The notes below the pieces were generated by a model. That model saw nothing but the letters and a program-made list of their open reading frames with translations, was not told the origin of the DNA and did not search any database. A program made the position numbers and the translations under genes. Below are positions 8,643-17,611 of a DNA stretch of 64,000 nucleotides, piece by piece; within the stretch, counting starts at the first letter, position 1; each line of letters opens with the position of its first letter. Source of the DNA: Prevotella sp. (GTDB lineage Bacteria > Bacteroidota > Bacteroidia > Bacteroidales > Bacteroidaceae); contig JAKVJW010000006.1 in NCBI GenBank assembly GCA_022486815.1, forward strand, positions 1-64,000, given 5' to 3'.

Positions 8643-8896
8643 GTTGCACACAATAAAATATTTGTGCAAAAAACGGAGGAAAGGGTTTCTTAAAAATGTA
8701 TTTATACCATTTGTGGCATAATGGTAAGAAGAATGAATGTATTATTGCGTTATTTCGGAACTTTATCTTTCATTTTGATAATTTAAACCCTGTTTTTAAT
8801 ACAAATAATCAAAAACTGTTATAATTCTAAACAGAACCTTTTATAGTCTATTTTTCGAAATCAGGAATGTTGCACAAAAATAAAATGAGTGCGCAA
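8643..8896. repeat. Pair of near-identical dyad motifs in a gene-free AT-rich stretch
   Basis: GTTGCACACAATAAAAT (8643-8659) and GTTGCACAAAAATAAAAT (8869-8886) are nearly identical. Each is closed by a complementary arm (TGTGCAA at 8663-8669; GTGCGCAA at 8889-8896), so both can form a stem. The rest of 8574-8965 is AT-rich with no convincing gene. They could be protein-binding sites or remnants of a small repeat. Confidence 0.4.
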
Positions 8897-8965
8897 TGAT
8901 TGAAATATTTTTTACAATTTAATATATCTGTCATAGGTTTTCTTTATAAGATGAAATGTGAAAAG

Positions 8966-9805
8966 TCAATAGATGCCATGAAGATTGAATGTTCTGTTAT
9001 TCCACCAATTGGGTATGGAGCAGTGAGTGATCTGATTATGCTTCTTTAATTTTGCAGCATGTACTATAGTTTGCAAGATGGACCAATTCGCATGGTTGTC
9101 AATGCATGCTGATTTCTGATTTTGGAAAAGGCTTTGTACGATTTTGTATTCACCACAGATATCAATGCCGATGACATGGTTGTGCGTCATGATGGATAAC
9201 AGAGACTGTTGTAATTCCTGCAATGTCAGAGTTCCCTGATCCCAGTTGGTTTCGGCGTATGCAGTGTTCAGCACGTCTTTATCGATCGAAATATAAATCG
9301 GCTCTTTCATTGTAAGTTGTTCTTGCGCTGAAAGCATCTGACGTATTTTCTCTCTGCTGAAAAGGTATACTTTCCTTCGGTATATATTTGGGATTTTTTC
9401 TTCTGTACCTTGTGGTGTACCTATAATAATGACCTGTCTTAGTCTTGGATCTTCATCAATGGCATCTTTTACCCAATCGCCGCAAGATAGTAATCCTGGA
9501 ATTCGGGAAGGCTGCATGTCGGTATGGTGATCAAAGAGAACCAATGAAAACGATTGATTCAATTTCTCCATCCAGAATTTCGTAATATAATGATAATCTC
9601 CATTATCGATAAAATGTATTCCTTCGGCGGAGTAGGGGGCAATGATATTCTTGATTTCTTTGCTTGCCTCTTGACTGCAATAGCAATCTGTTCCATTAAG
9701 GTGAGCGCAATTCAGATGAATGAAGTCCGGATTGTTGGCAAAAGGTTCATATTCATAGGCCCCAGAGAAATTCATGATAATAATAGGTTCCCTTTCAACT
9801 TTCAT
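8966..9805 (-). CDS. Arginase/agmatinase-superfamily ureohydrolase-like protein
   Basis: Metal-site motifs of the arginase fold are recognisable: 'FDHHTDMQP' (usually DAHxD), 'SIDKDVLN' (SxDxDxxDP) and 'IGIDICGEY' near the C-terminus, with 'DNGDYHY' where GGDH normally occurs. The aspartates and one histidine needed for a binuclear metal centre are therefore present, but several motifs differ from true arginases, so another C-N hydrolase activity is possible. I use the ATG at 9805 (279 aa), preceded by AGAAGAAGA on the coding strand; the track start at 9835 is a TTG. It is apparently monocistronic. Confidence 0.75.
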   Translation of the reverse strand: MKVEREPIIIMNFSGAYEYEPFANNPDFIHLNCAHLNGTDCYCSQEASKEIKNIIAPYSAEGIHFIDNGDYHYITKFWMEKLNQSFSLVLFDHHTDMQPSRIPGLLSCGDWVKDAIDEDPRLRQVIIIGTPQGTEEKIPNIYRRKVYLFSREKIRQMLSAQEQLTMKEPIYISIDKDVLNTAYAETNWDQGTLTLQELQQSLLSIMTHNHVIGIDICGEYKIVQSLFQNQKSACIDNHANWSILQTIVHAAKLKKHNQITHCSIPNWWNNRTFNLHGIY

Positions 9806-9919
9806 TCTTCTTCTATTTATTTTACTTATAGGCAATTCTTGTTTTATTTGTCCGACTTTTCACTATTATGACTTTTGCCTTCAAATGAAGAAAGTAGAAT
9901 AGTGAGAGGAAATAACGGC

Positions 9920-10726
9920 TTATTCCGGTTTGATCTGAATGTCTTTTTTGGCTACCTTAGCTTTAAGTATCCCCATATAATGAGGAGCAATTTCCAAGTC
10001 ATCATAAATGAAAATAATACTATCCTTTCCAATTATGAAGTTGTCCGGTATGTAGACTGAATCATCAGAAAACACATACAGACTATCATGCAACTGTTTG
10101 AAATTTTTCACGTTCAATTGCTTGATGAGGCTCTTAACGATTTCTTGTCTTGTTTTGCTCGGAGAAATCTGCTTTAAGAGTTTGTCTTTGGTGATGATCC
10201 CACCATTTTTCTTATCTATATTGATAGTAATGTTCGATGATATACCATGGGCACCACCTGTATAGACATATTTCTTAAATGTAAGGCAGGCATATTTTCC
10301 GTTGTTGATAACTTCGCCGTCTGATAGAAATTCATAGTTGCATGACATGGTTGTCTTGTCTTTTGCATAGATAGGGCCACACGTCTTTCTATATTCTTTG
10401 ATATATTCCTGTACGAATTTGCTGACGACTTCCTTTGGTGGCAAATTCTCCAGTGAATAAGTGCTTACCAAATCATTTCTGAAAGCATTGGAGGAAAGGA
10501 TATAATTGTTGATTTGCTTTACACTGTCTCCTTTGGCATAGGTATATATGAGGTTGATTTTAGCCTTAGGTGATGCGGAATCACCCGGAACTAAATCTAC
10601 TGTCGTATCTATTGCTACCTTATCAAACGAGACAAGAGTAGAGATGGCTTTATGGTGACAAGCACAGAAGGTCATGCTGATACCTGTTATTATAAGGCTT
10701 ATTCTTATCAGATGGATTTTCCTCAT
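9920..10726 (-). CDS. Lipoprotein with DUF4163/DUF3298-like (RsiV-type) domain
   Basis: A lipoprotein signal peptide ends at a lipobox ('MTFCACHHK', Cys about 23). The mature part contains 'CNYEFLSDGEVINNGKYACLTFKKYVYTGGAHG' and 'FIIGKDSIIFIYDDLEIAPHYMGI'. These segments are typical of the paired DUF4163 and DUF3298 domains also found in the lysozyme-binding anti-sigma factor RsiV. It is expected to be anchored in the envelope. There is no adjacent sigma factor here, so an anti-sigma role is not supported. It lies 36 bp downstream of the flavin reductase gene and may be co-transcribed. Confidence 0.75.
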   Translation of the reverse strand: MRKIHLIRISLIITGISMTFCACHHKAISTLVSFDKVAIDTTVDLVPGDSASPKAKINLIYTYAKGDSVKQINNYILSSNAFRNDLVSTYSLENLPPKEVVSKFVQEYIKEYRKTCGPIYAKDKTTMSCNYEFLSDGEVINNGKYACLTFKKYVYTGGAHGISSNITINIDKKNGGIITKDKLLKQISPSKTRQEIVKSLIKQLNVKNFKQLHDSLYVFSDDSVYIPDNFIIGKDSIIFIYDDLEIAPHYMGILKAKVAKKDIQIKPE

Positions 10727-10762
10727 TTTGATGATAGTCTGATTGCCGGTAATAAAGATGTA

Positions 10763-11329
10763 TTATTTGATTCGTTTGCCGTCAACAAATGCGTTGCCGA
10801 CTTTTTCACCGACGACACGATAGGCTGCAATGGAATCGTCCAGAAGGATAGGCTGGAGTTTGTCTATATCGATCTGACCTTTGCTATTGAGAACCTTATC
10901 ATCCGCAATGATATTGACCACTTCACCAACGACGCGGGCACCACCTTCTCCTTCATCTTTCATATCGATTACTTTGCATTCGAGCGTGACAGGGAGGTCC
11001 TCGAATACAGGGGCATCAACATAGGAAGACTTGGTAACTTTCCATCCCGTCTTTTTTATTTTGTCTGATTCTTTTCTTCCGGACACCAATCCGACAAAAT
11101 CTGCCTGTGCCTCGTTTTCCCGATTGGCATAGGCCAACGTGAAGGCTTTCTTGATCCTCAGATTATCTGTGGTTTGATGTGAACCTATATTAAGGGCGAC
11201 ATGCTTAGGCCCGCACTGTCCACCCCAGGCTACATTCATTGCATCCGGTACACCTGCTGAGTCGTAAGTACCGACAATTAACACTGGTAATGGTGTGAAA
11301 AACATCTTAGTTCCTAAATTCTTTTTCAT
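10763..11329 (-). CDS. Flavin reductase-like FMN-binding protein
   Basis: The 188-aa protein has the flavin reductase (split-barrel) layout: 'PLPVLIVGTYDSAGVPDAMNVAWGGQCGPKHVALNIGSHQTTDNL', then 'FTLAYANRENEAQADFVGLVSG' and 'DLPVTLECKVIDM...VVGEVVNII'. Such proteins bind FMN and transfer electrons from NAD(P)H to flavin, or act as small-molecule reductases. It is cytoplasmic with no signal peptide, normal in length, and has a good ATG at 11329. Confidence 0.85.
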   Translation of the reverse strand: MKKNLGTKMFFTPLPVLIVGTYDSAGVPDAMNVAWGGQCGPKHVALNIGSHQTTDNLRIKKAFTLAYANRENEAQADFVGLVSGRKESDKIKKTGWKVTKSSYVDAPVFEDLPVTLECKVIDMKDEGEGGARVVGEVVNIIADDKVLNSKGQIDIDKLQPILLDDSIAAYRVVGEKVGNAFVDGKRIK

Positions 11330-11443
11330 CTTATTTAGATTTTAGTTTTTTGCGCAATTGCGAAAAGCATCTGACACAAAGATAATAAAGAATTCATATT
11401 CTTGTTAATATGTCAACTGAATTTTAAGAAAAGATAACCATAG

Positions 11444-11593
11444 TTATTGAGATAGGTGTGTTGCCCCAGCTATCATGCTCTCATACGTAAGAGCATATAT
11501 ATCAACTTTGACAGCCCTGTCTGGAATTGATACCGTAACAGTACCAACATTGGCTATGACGCCTTTAGGTGAAAAAAGATTGTGATCGGTTTG
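11444..11593 (-). pseudogene. Orphan 49-codon open frame, possible gene-end remnant
   Basis: On the minus strand an open frame without ATG runs from just after a TAA (11596-11594) to a TAA at 11446-11444. It encodes 'NLFSPKGVIANVGTVTVSIP...' and later 'VDIYALTYESMIAGA', with protein-like composition. It lies between the tRNA-Arg terminator and the flavin reductase gene. I do not recognise the family. It may be the tail of a deleted gene or chance. The rest of 11330-11640 shows only a short hairpin (ATGCTCT/AGAGCAT). Confidence 0.25.
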
Positions 11594-11611
11594 TTACTTA
11601 TTATAAAAATG

Positions 11612-11640
11612 GCTAACTATTTTATAATTAAGTAGTTAGC
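11612..11640 (-). terminator. Terminator of tRNA-Arg(TCT)
   Basis: GCTAACTA (11612-11619) pairs with TAGTTAGC (11633-11640), and on the minus strand the stem is followed by ATTTTTATAA. It begins 12 nt beyond the mature tRNA 3' end. Confidence 0.65.
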
Positions 11641-11651
11641 TGTACTAAAAG

Positions 11652-11726
11652 TGATTCCGCTGGGATTCGAACCCAGGACCCACGGCTTAGAAGGCCGTTG
11701 CTCTAATCCAACTGAGCTACGGAACC
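11652..11726 (-). tRNA. tRNA-Arg (anticodon TCT)
   Basis: The minus strand folds as a cloverleaf: acceptor GGTTCCG/CGGAATC with discriminator A, D-arm GCTC, anticodon stem ACGGC/GCCGT with loop CTTCTAA (anticodon TCT), and T-loop GGTTCGAATC. CCA is not encoded. It reads AGA codons, and AGG by wobble. The overlapping ORF 'IPLGFEPRTHGLEGRCSNPTELR' is a common tRNA translation artefact. Confidence 0.95.
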
Positions 11727-11745
11727 GATTTGTTAATTCGCGATG

Positions 11746-11777
11746 CAAATGTACAGCTTTTTTAGTTTATTACCAAA
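11746..11777 (-). promoter_or_regulatory. Promoter of tRNA-Arg(TCT)
   Basis: On the minus strand, -33 TTTG (11774-11777), a 20-nt spacer and -7 TACATTTG (11746-11753) match the consensus exactly. The tRNA begins 19 nt downstream. The stretch 11778-11904 shows nothing else. Confidence 0.8.
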
Positions 11778-11904
11778 CTTTTCTATCATTATTTTGGGGT
11801 GATTGCAGAGAAGGAAAGGGAAGGAGAGAGCTGTCTCGCTTTTTGCTCTAATGATATTCAGTAGTCATTTATGGAGAGATTAACAAGTCTTTTCAAGATG
11901 ATAA

Positions 11905-11936
11905 AAGCGGTACTCAAATGAGATTGAATACCGCTT
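11905..11936 (-). terminator. Hairpin downstream of the protease-like TPR gene
   Basis: AAGCGGTA (11905-11912) pairs with TACCGCTT (11929-11936), a perfect 8-bp stem 48 nt past the stop codon. The following T-tract is weak, so this is only a likely terminator. Confidence 0.5.
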
Positions 11937-11984
11937 CTTATTAGTCAGTTCTGTTCCTAATAATGATCTAATTGAAACAGATGT

Positions 11985-13631
11985 CTATTTGTTCTTGTCA
12001 ATATACCCCTGTGCACGTGAATCACCAAGACTTTTAGCCTTTTCAAGATTTTGTAATCCCTCAGTCTTCTGTTTCTTTGCGATCTGTGCAAGACCCAACA
12101 ATAGATAGCCTTCCGCATATTCAGGAGCTAATTTTGTACATTGCGTAGCTGTACTGATCGCTTCGTCAAGACGATTAACCCTGAGGTCTAAAGAAGCCCA
12201 GTTGGCTAAATAAACAGGTTCCTTGGGATTCAGATAGCAGGCACGAGCAATGTCGAGTAAAGCTTGTTGCCACATCTTGGCGTTGATTTCGCACTGATAA
12301 CGCATATAGAAGAATGCCGGATCAAGCGTATGGCTCAACGAATCGTAAGCATAATAGTCTTTTATGGCGGGACGATATTGCTTGTTTACGTCAAAGAAAT
12401 GGCCTCGTGCCAGATAATACGGAGCAGCCATCCCTGTTTTTGATGATACATTGACAGCACTGTCAAGAAGAACCTTAATCTCCTGGTTAGGTGCTTTCAA
12501 CTGAGTCTTGCATTGGGCACACTCATACCACAGTTCACCGTTGTTGAGAGACGTTTTCGTCAATTCTTTGAACATATCATAGGCTTTCTGATATTGCCCC
12601 TGCGCATATATGATTTGTGCTTGCTGATGTTTATAAGCCGGGTCCGGTTTAATCTGATAAGCCGTAGTAGCCTCCTCCAATGCCTTGGCAAGTGTCCATT
12701 CCTTATAATCTTTTGGATGATAGATAGAGGTGTTATAAATCAGTGCTGAATAATTAGAATGGGCTTCGTCTTTTTGAGCAGCTTTCTTGATGCCTAGTTG
12801 CATTTCCTTGTCAGCGTCGTTGAAAAGACTGTCAGAAACATAGAGTTCGGCAAGTGATTTGTATCCCTGACTGGAACTTGGAAATTTCTCAATGAACTCA
12901 TGAGCATATTTATAGTTGTCTTTCTTTGAACGTTGACTGCGTGCCAGGAACATAGTAGTGATTGCATCCTTTTCTGTATCCGGTAATCCTGTTCTGATGC
13001 CGGTCTGTGTCAGTGTCTGACTGGTGAGGGCATTCACCTTCAACGCATTGATGTACTGAGCATCAATAATAGAGATGTTATTGGCATCAATGGACTTAAG
13101 CAAACCGATTACCTGACCTGAGCCATTGACGACAGGGCAGCCATAGTCTGTGTCCTGAGCAGAATATCCGGCTACATAATAATTATAGGAAGTGTGGAAC
13201 TTCTCGATGCGAGTGACTTTCGTACTTTTTATATCCGGCTTTTGATTGGAGTAGGCTACTATCCAGATAGTTGATCCGGCAGGAGACTCTTGTGCAGAGA
13301 TCTCTGCTCCTTTGCTGGCATGGTCTACCTTAAACTTGATCACATCATAGTTTTCGTCAGCTCCCATGATATAGTCTACAGGCATGGCCTCTCCATTCAC
13401 GTCTACTACGGTAGCACTGTCAGCCCCTACAAATGGAGCAAATGGTGCCAGGGCAGTTCCCTGATTGTCAATAAAGACTCCACGGCAAGAGGCTTTGATA
13501 GACCCGTCTTTGCTGAATGTTGTAAGCGTAAATACTGATTTTGCAACATTCTTTACTTTACCTGGTTGAGCATAAACTCCTACGGTAAGCATAAAGGCGA
13601 GAAGGAATGAGAATAACTTTATTCTTTTCAT
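11985..13631 (-). CDS. Secreted trypsin-like (apparently inactive) plus TPR protein
   Basis: A signal peptide (1-21, 'GVYAQ') precedes a trypsin/HtrA-like domain (about 25-180) and a TPR region (about 225-540). The protease domain keeps the framework ('CRGVFIDNQGTALAPF', 'YDVIKFKV', 'GCPVVNGSGQVIGLL'). The catalytic His segment has no His, and the GDSGGP position reads TDYGCP, with Tyr163 in place of Ser. It is therefore probably a non-catalytic binding domain joined to a periplasmic TPR scaffold. The TPR part has several canonical units ('AYQIKPDPAYKHQQAQIIYAQGQYQKAYDMF'). It follows recN by 97 bp. Confidence 0.78.
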   Translation of the reverse strand: MKRIKLFSFLLAFMLTVGVYAQPGKVKNVAKSVFTLTTFSKDGSIKASCRGVFIDNQGTALAPFAPFVGADSATVVDVNGEAMPVDYIMGADENYDVIKFKVDHASKGAEISAQESPAGSTIWIVAYSNQKPDIKSTKVTRIEKFHTSYNYYVAGYSAQDTDYGCPVVNGSGQVIGLLKSIDANNISIIDAQYINALKVNALTSQTLTQTGIRTGLPDTEKDAITTMFLARSQRSKKDNYKYAHEFIEKFPSSSQGYKSLAELYVSDSLFNDADKEMQLGIKKAAQKDEAHSNYSALIYNTSIYHPKDYKEWTLAKALEEATTAYQIKPDPAYKHQQAQIIYAQGQYQKAYDMFKELTKTSLNNGELWYECAQCKTQLKAPNQEIKVLLDSAVNVSSKTGMAAPYYLARGHFFDVNKQYRPAIKDYYAYDSLSHTLDPAFFYMRYQCEINAKMWQQALLDIARACYLNPKEPVYLANWASLDLRVNRLDEAISTATQCTKLAPEYAEGYLLLGLAQIAKKQKTEGLQNLEKAKSLGDSRAQGYIDKNK

Positions 13632-13728
13632 ATTCTGTTTGTAATCAATTAGTTATGTCTGTTTATCTGATGTTGAAATTAATATCTTATGATATGACCT
13701 ATATTTGCTGTGAGTGATAATTCTACTG

Positions 13729-15399
13729 TCAATTGATCTCTTTCGCCCTTTGCAGCAAATCTTGGGCATTAGCAAGCGCAGCACCGGTAATGGCACTTCC
13801 GCTTAGCATTTGAGCAATCTCCTGTACCCGCTGTTTGGATGAGAGGAGCAGCATCTGACTGACAGTGCCTCGCGGCGTTTCCTCTTTTACTACCTTATAG
13901 TGGGTAGAACCAAAGGCTGCAATCTGAGGAAGGTGAGTGATGGAAATAACTTGTCTGTTTTTCCCCATCTCTCGCATGATGAGAGCCATCTTCTCAGCTA
14001 TTTTCCCACTGACTCCTGTATCTATTTCGTCAAAGATGATGGTCGGGAGTTTGACTGCTCCACTGACCATTGCCTTCAGGGATAGCATGACACGGGCAAT
14101 TTCTCCCCCGGAGGCTACTTGGGCAACCGGTTGCATCGGTGTACTCTGATTGGCACTGAAGAGGAAGGAAACCTTATCACAGCCCTTTTCGCTTAACTGT
14201 TTTTCCTGAAACTGTACATGAAAACGAACATGGGGAATGCCCAGAGGAATCAGGCGTTTCTTCATTTCTGATTCTACCTTGATGGCAGCTCCCTTCCGAC
14301 TTTTTGTCAGTTGTGCAGCTTTATCCTGACACTCCGCAAGTTTACCATTAACCTGATCCTGGAGATCTTTGAGCTCTTCATCGCTATGGTCGATAGATGA
14401 TAATTCCTTCTTCAGATCATTGGCGATGGCCAAGAGTTCCTTTACACTATTCACATGAAATTTCTGTTCAAGTGAATAGAGCATGTCAAGTCGCTCATTA
14501 AGATTCTGCAGTTCTGCAGGGTCAAAGTCTACATTCTCAACTTCACTACTTATTTCCTGTCCTATATCCTTGAGGTCTATATAACCACTGTCAAGACGCG
14601 AAGCCAGTTTACCCGCATCAGGATAGAATTTCTCAACATTATGCAGTTGATCCGAAGCTTCCTTCAGTTGCTCCACAATTCCCTGTTCGTCTGCATTCAG
14701 CGTCTGGTCAGCAGCATATAGAGCTGATTTGATTTCCTCTGCATGACTCATTGTCTGAGTCTTCTGTTCGAGTTCGTCCTGTTCGCCTTCCTGTGGATTA
14801 ACTTTTTCTATCTCCTGATACTGAAAGCGCATGAATTCTTCATTTTGCCGAGCATTGGCAATAGAAGTCTTGAGTTCGTCCAGGTGTTTCTGCAAAAGAT
14901 GATATTTTGTGTAAGCAGTATGGTAGCCATCAAGCAATTTTTTATTGTCAGCGATAATATCGACAATACTTAACTGAAAGTCGTCTTTCTTGAGCAACAG
15001 GTTCTGATGTTGTGAATGAATATCAACAAGGTCCTCACCAAGTTCACGCATCAAGGCGAGTTGGACAGGTGTATCATTGATGAACGCCCGGCTTTTCCCG
15101 GAGTCAGTCAATTCTCTGCGGATGATGGTATCTTTAAAATCAACATCGATGTCATTCCGGAGGAAGAATTCTTTCAAGTCCGTATTGATCAGATCGAAGT
15201 GAGCCTCAATGATGCAATGACTCTGACCGGATTTGACCGCTTTGGAATCTGCCCGATTTCCCAACAGTAATCCGATGGCTCCAAGAATAATGGATTTACC
15301 TGCACCTGTTTCTCCGGTAATGACGGAAAAACCAGGATTGAACTTGATATTCAATTCATCGATAAGCGTAAAATTCTTGATATATAACTGTTTGAGCAT
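13729..15399 (-). CDS. recN: DNA repair ATPase RecN
   Basis: This SMC-like protein of normal length (556 aa) has Walker A 'ITGETGAGKSIILGAIGLLLG' (about 28-48), a central coiled coil, an ABC signature 'VASGGEIARVMLSLKAM' and Walker B 'IIFDEIDTGVSG'. RecN acts early in double-strand break repair. It belongs to the dnaN-exonuclease-coaBC-recN group, all on the minus strand, with a 135-bp gap after coaBC. Confidence 0.96.
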   Translation of the reverse strand: MLKQLYIKNFTLIDELNIKFNPGFSVITGETGAGKSIILGAIGLLLGNRADSKAVKSGQSHCIIEAHFDLINTDLKEFFLRNDIDVDFKDTIIRRELTDSGKSRAFINDTPVQLALMRELGEDLVDIHSQHQNLLLKKDDFQLSIVDIIADNKKLLDGYHTAYTKYHLLQKHLDELKTSIANARQNEEFMRFQYQEIEKVNPQEGEQDELEQKTQTMSHAEEIKSALYAADQTLNADEQGIVEQLKEASDQLHNVEKFYPDAGKLASRLDSGYIDLKDIGQEISSEVENVDFDPAELQNLNERLDMLYSLEQKFHVNSVKELLAIANDLKKELSSIDHSDEELKDLQDQVNGKLAECQDKAAQLTKSRKGAAIKVESEMKKRLIPLGIPHVRFHVQFQEKQLSEKGCDKVSFLFSANQSTPMQPVAQVASGGEIARVMLSLKAMVSGAVKLPTIIFDEIDTGVSGKIAEKMALIMREMGKNRQVISITHLPQIAAFGSTHYKVVKEETPRGTVSQMLLLSSKQRVQEIAQMLSGSAITGAALANAQDLLQRAKEIN

Positions 15400-15534
15400 T
15401 GTCGTTTAATCTTTTCCCAAGCGGTGTTCTGAATGATAGGGTTGTATATTACGAGCGTTCTCTATCTTTGGTACTTTTTCTTTTCAACTATTTTAGAGCC
15501 ATGATAAAAATGGAACAGAATATAGTTTATGTGT

Positions 15535-16728
15535 TTATAATAGTCTAGAAAGTTCGTCAATAATATCTGCTGCTACCTCCGTTTTTTTCTTGCGAGGGTA
15601 GTCTTTGCGACTTGAAGTTGTAAGGATGGAGATTTGATTTTCATCAAATCCGAAGGTCGTACCCGGATTCCGAGTTGAATTAAGGACGATGAAATCCGCA
15701 TTCTTCTTTGTCAGTTTCTCCTGTGCATGAATCTCCTCATGATCAGTCTCAAGAGCAAAGCAGACCAATTTCTGTCCGGTTTTCTTCATCCGTCCCAATG
15801 CAGCCGCAATGTCCTGAGTAGGCTTTAGGTGGAGGATCTTGGAATCTTCTCCCCGTTTGATCTTCGTATCCGCTACCGTCTCAGGTCTGAAATCAGCCAC
15901 AGCAGCACAGAGGATGGCCGCATTGCAATTAGGAAAACATTCTGTTGCTGCTTTGTACATCTCCTGGCAGTTTGTTACATCAATCCTATGAATCCCAGGG
16001 CGGCATGACCTCGATACAGGACCGGAGATCAATGTGACATCAGCACCTCTTGCATAACATTCTTCAGCAAGAGCAAATCCCATTTTACCGGAGGAATAGT
16101 TGCCGATGAAGCGAACCGGGTCAATATTCTCGTAAGTAGGTCCTGCCGTAATCAAGAGTTTTTTCCCTTTCAGTTCCTCTTTTTTCGCATAGAAGAAACG
16201 ATCCAGAATATCTGTAATGACATCCGGTTCTTCCATTCTCCCTTTACCTTCCAGTCCGGAGGCAAGGAAGCCCTTTCCGGGTTCGATGATATGGTTGCCG
16301 TAGTGCTTTAACATATTGATATTTTCCTGTGTAGCAGGGTGTCGATACATATCCAGGTCCATAGCCGGTGCAATAAATACAGGAGCTTTCATAGACAGAT
16401 AGGTGGTAATCAGCATGTTGTCAGCTATGCCGTGAGCCATCTTCCCCAGAGAAGAGGCCGTGCACGGAGCTATGACCATGGCATCCGCCCAAAGTCCCAG
16501 ATCCACATGAGAGTGCCATGTACCATCTCGTTGAGAGAAGAAGTCACTGATAACCGGTTTGTTAGTCAGGGCAGACAGCGTGATAGGAGTGATAAATTCT
16601 TTTCCGGAAGGAGTAATCACGATCTGGACTTCGGCGCCTTGTTTGATCAAGTCCCGTATGAGCAGGCAAGATTTATAGGCAGCAATGGACCCGGTAATGC
16701 CCAGAACGATCTTCTTTCCTTTTAGCAT
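15535..16728 (-). CDS. coaBC: Bifunctional phosphopantothenoylcysteine decarboxylase/phosphopantothenate-cysteine ligase
   Basis: The N-terminal flavoprotein decarboxylase domain (CoaC, about 1-180) shows 'KKIVLGITGSIAAYKSCLLIRDL', the substrate segment 'SSLGKMAHGIADNML' and 'APAMDLDMY'. The C-terminal ligase (CoaB, about 185-397) has 'GKKLLITAGPTYENIDPVRFIGNYSSGKMG' and 'AAVADFRP'. Together they convert 4'-phosphopantothenate plus cysteine to 4'-phosphopantetheine on the way to coenzyme A. The gene is 21 bp downstream of the exonuclease gene. Confidence 0.96.
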   Translation of the reverse strand: MLKGKKIVLGITGSIAAYKSCLLIRDLIKQGAEVQIVITPSGKEFITPITLSALTNKPVISDFFSQRDGTWHSHVDLGLWADAMVIAPCTASSLGKMAHGIADNMLITTYLSMKAPVFIAPAMDLDMYRHPATQENINMLKHYGNHIIEPGKGFLASGLEGKGRMEEPDVITDILDRFFYAKKEELKGKKLLITAGPTYENIDPVRFIGNYSSGKMGFALAEECYARGADVTLISGPVSRSCRPGIHRIDVTNCQEMYKAATECFPNCNAAILCAAVADFRPETVADTKIKRGEDSKILHLKPTQDIAAALGRMKKTGQKLVCFALETDHEEIHAQEKLTKKNADFIVLNSTRNPGTTFGFDENQISILTTSSRKDYPRKKKTEVAADIIDELSRLL

Positions 16729-16749
16729 GATAATACCCGAAATATTCTG

Positions 16750-17601
16750 TTAATGGTTGATCTCCCGTAGACGGATGCGAGTAAGTGCCTGTTTGGTGTT
16801 GAGGGTAAAGTCGCTGTTCAGAATCCATGAAAAATAACCTGGATCGCGGTTTAGTACGTCAGAGACTGCCCATCCACGGTATTTACCAAAGTTGAATACT
16901 TCATGTTTACGAGGGTGTCCTTCCTTATCGGTGAGGATATTGCCTTTCCCATCTTTCATGGGCTCCCAGATCATACGGCCTGCAAAGTCCACATTCTCGT
17001 TCCTACATGAAAATTCAGCTAATTCATCCATATCGTTGTGTAGCACGCGGTCAGGCTCTTCCTGCTTTCCGGGAGCGTACATATCCAACTCACCCTGAAG
17101 TACCCGATAAGTTGCTTCTGTATCCTGATCAGAGCGGTGGGCAACGAAGTCGTCTTCCATCTTGTGCCCGGTATAGAATTTATAGGCAGCGGCCAGATTA
17201 CGCTGTTCCATCTTATGATAGATGGTCTGAGCGTCTATCAGGCGGCATTTGGAAAAATCGAAGTCAATACCGGACCTCAGAAATTCCTCTGCCAGCAAAG
17301 GCACGTCAAAGCGATTTGAATTAAATCCTGCAAAGTCACAGCCTTTAAATGTATCAGCCAGTTTAGGCGCCAGTGCTTTAAAGACAGGCTTATCTTTTAC
17401 TTTCTCATCATCAATACCTGTCAGTTCAACAACTTCAGAAGGAATATGCTTTTCCGGATTTATGAGGTAATCACCTCGTTCTTCTTTGCCGTCCGGTTCA
17501 GCTTTGATAAAGGAAATTTGTATAATACGATCATGGATTAAATCCAGACCAGTAGATTCGAGATCAAAAACAATAAGGGGTTTGGTTAAATTGAGTTTCA
17601 T
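16750..17601 (-). CDS. 3'-5' exonuclease (DnaQ/DEDD-type)
   Basis: The exonuclease fold is shown by ExoI 'IVFDLESTGLDLIHDRIIQISFIK' (Asp/Glu ligands), ExoII 'FAGFNSNRFDVPLLAEEFLR' and ExoIII 'HRSDQDTEATYRVL', an HxxxxD arrangement of the DEDDh type. The C-terminal 80 residues form a small extra domain ('FNFGKYRGWAVSDVLNRDPGYFSWILNSDF') found in many Bacteroidota homologues. Placement 10 bp after dnaN suggests a role alongside replication or repair, but it is not necessarily the polymerase III proofreading subunit. Confidence 0.9.
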   Translation of the reverse strand: MKLNLTKPLIVFDLESTGLDLIHDRIIQISFIKAEPDGKEERGDYLINPEKHIPSEVVELTGIDDEKVKDKPVFKALAPKLADTFKGCDFAGFNSNRFDVPLLAEEFLRSGIDFDFSKCRLIDAQTIYHKMEQRNLAAAYKFYTGHKMEDDFVAHRSDQDTEATYRVLQGELDMYAPGKQEEPDRVLHNDMDELAEFSCRNENVDFAGRMIWEPMKDGKGNILTDKEGHPRKHEVFNFGKYRGWAVSDVLNRDPGYFSWILNSDFTLNTKQALTRIRLREINH

Positions 17602-17611
17602 TTTTCTATTT

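Noticed and set aside
10652-11068. Plus-strand 138-aa ORF
   Set aside because: Antisense shadow of the flavin reductase and lipoprotein genes.
11651-11851. ORF 'MIPLGFEPRTHGLEGRCSNPTELRNRF'
   Set aside because: It is the antisense translation of tRNA-Arg(TCT), a common artefact.
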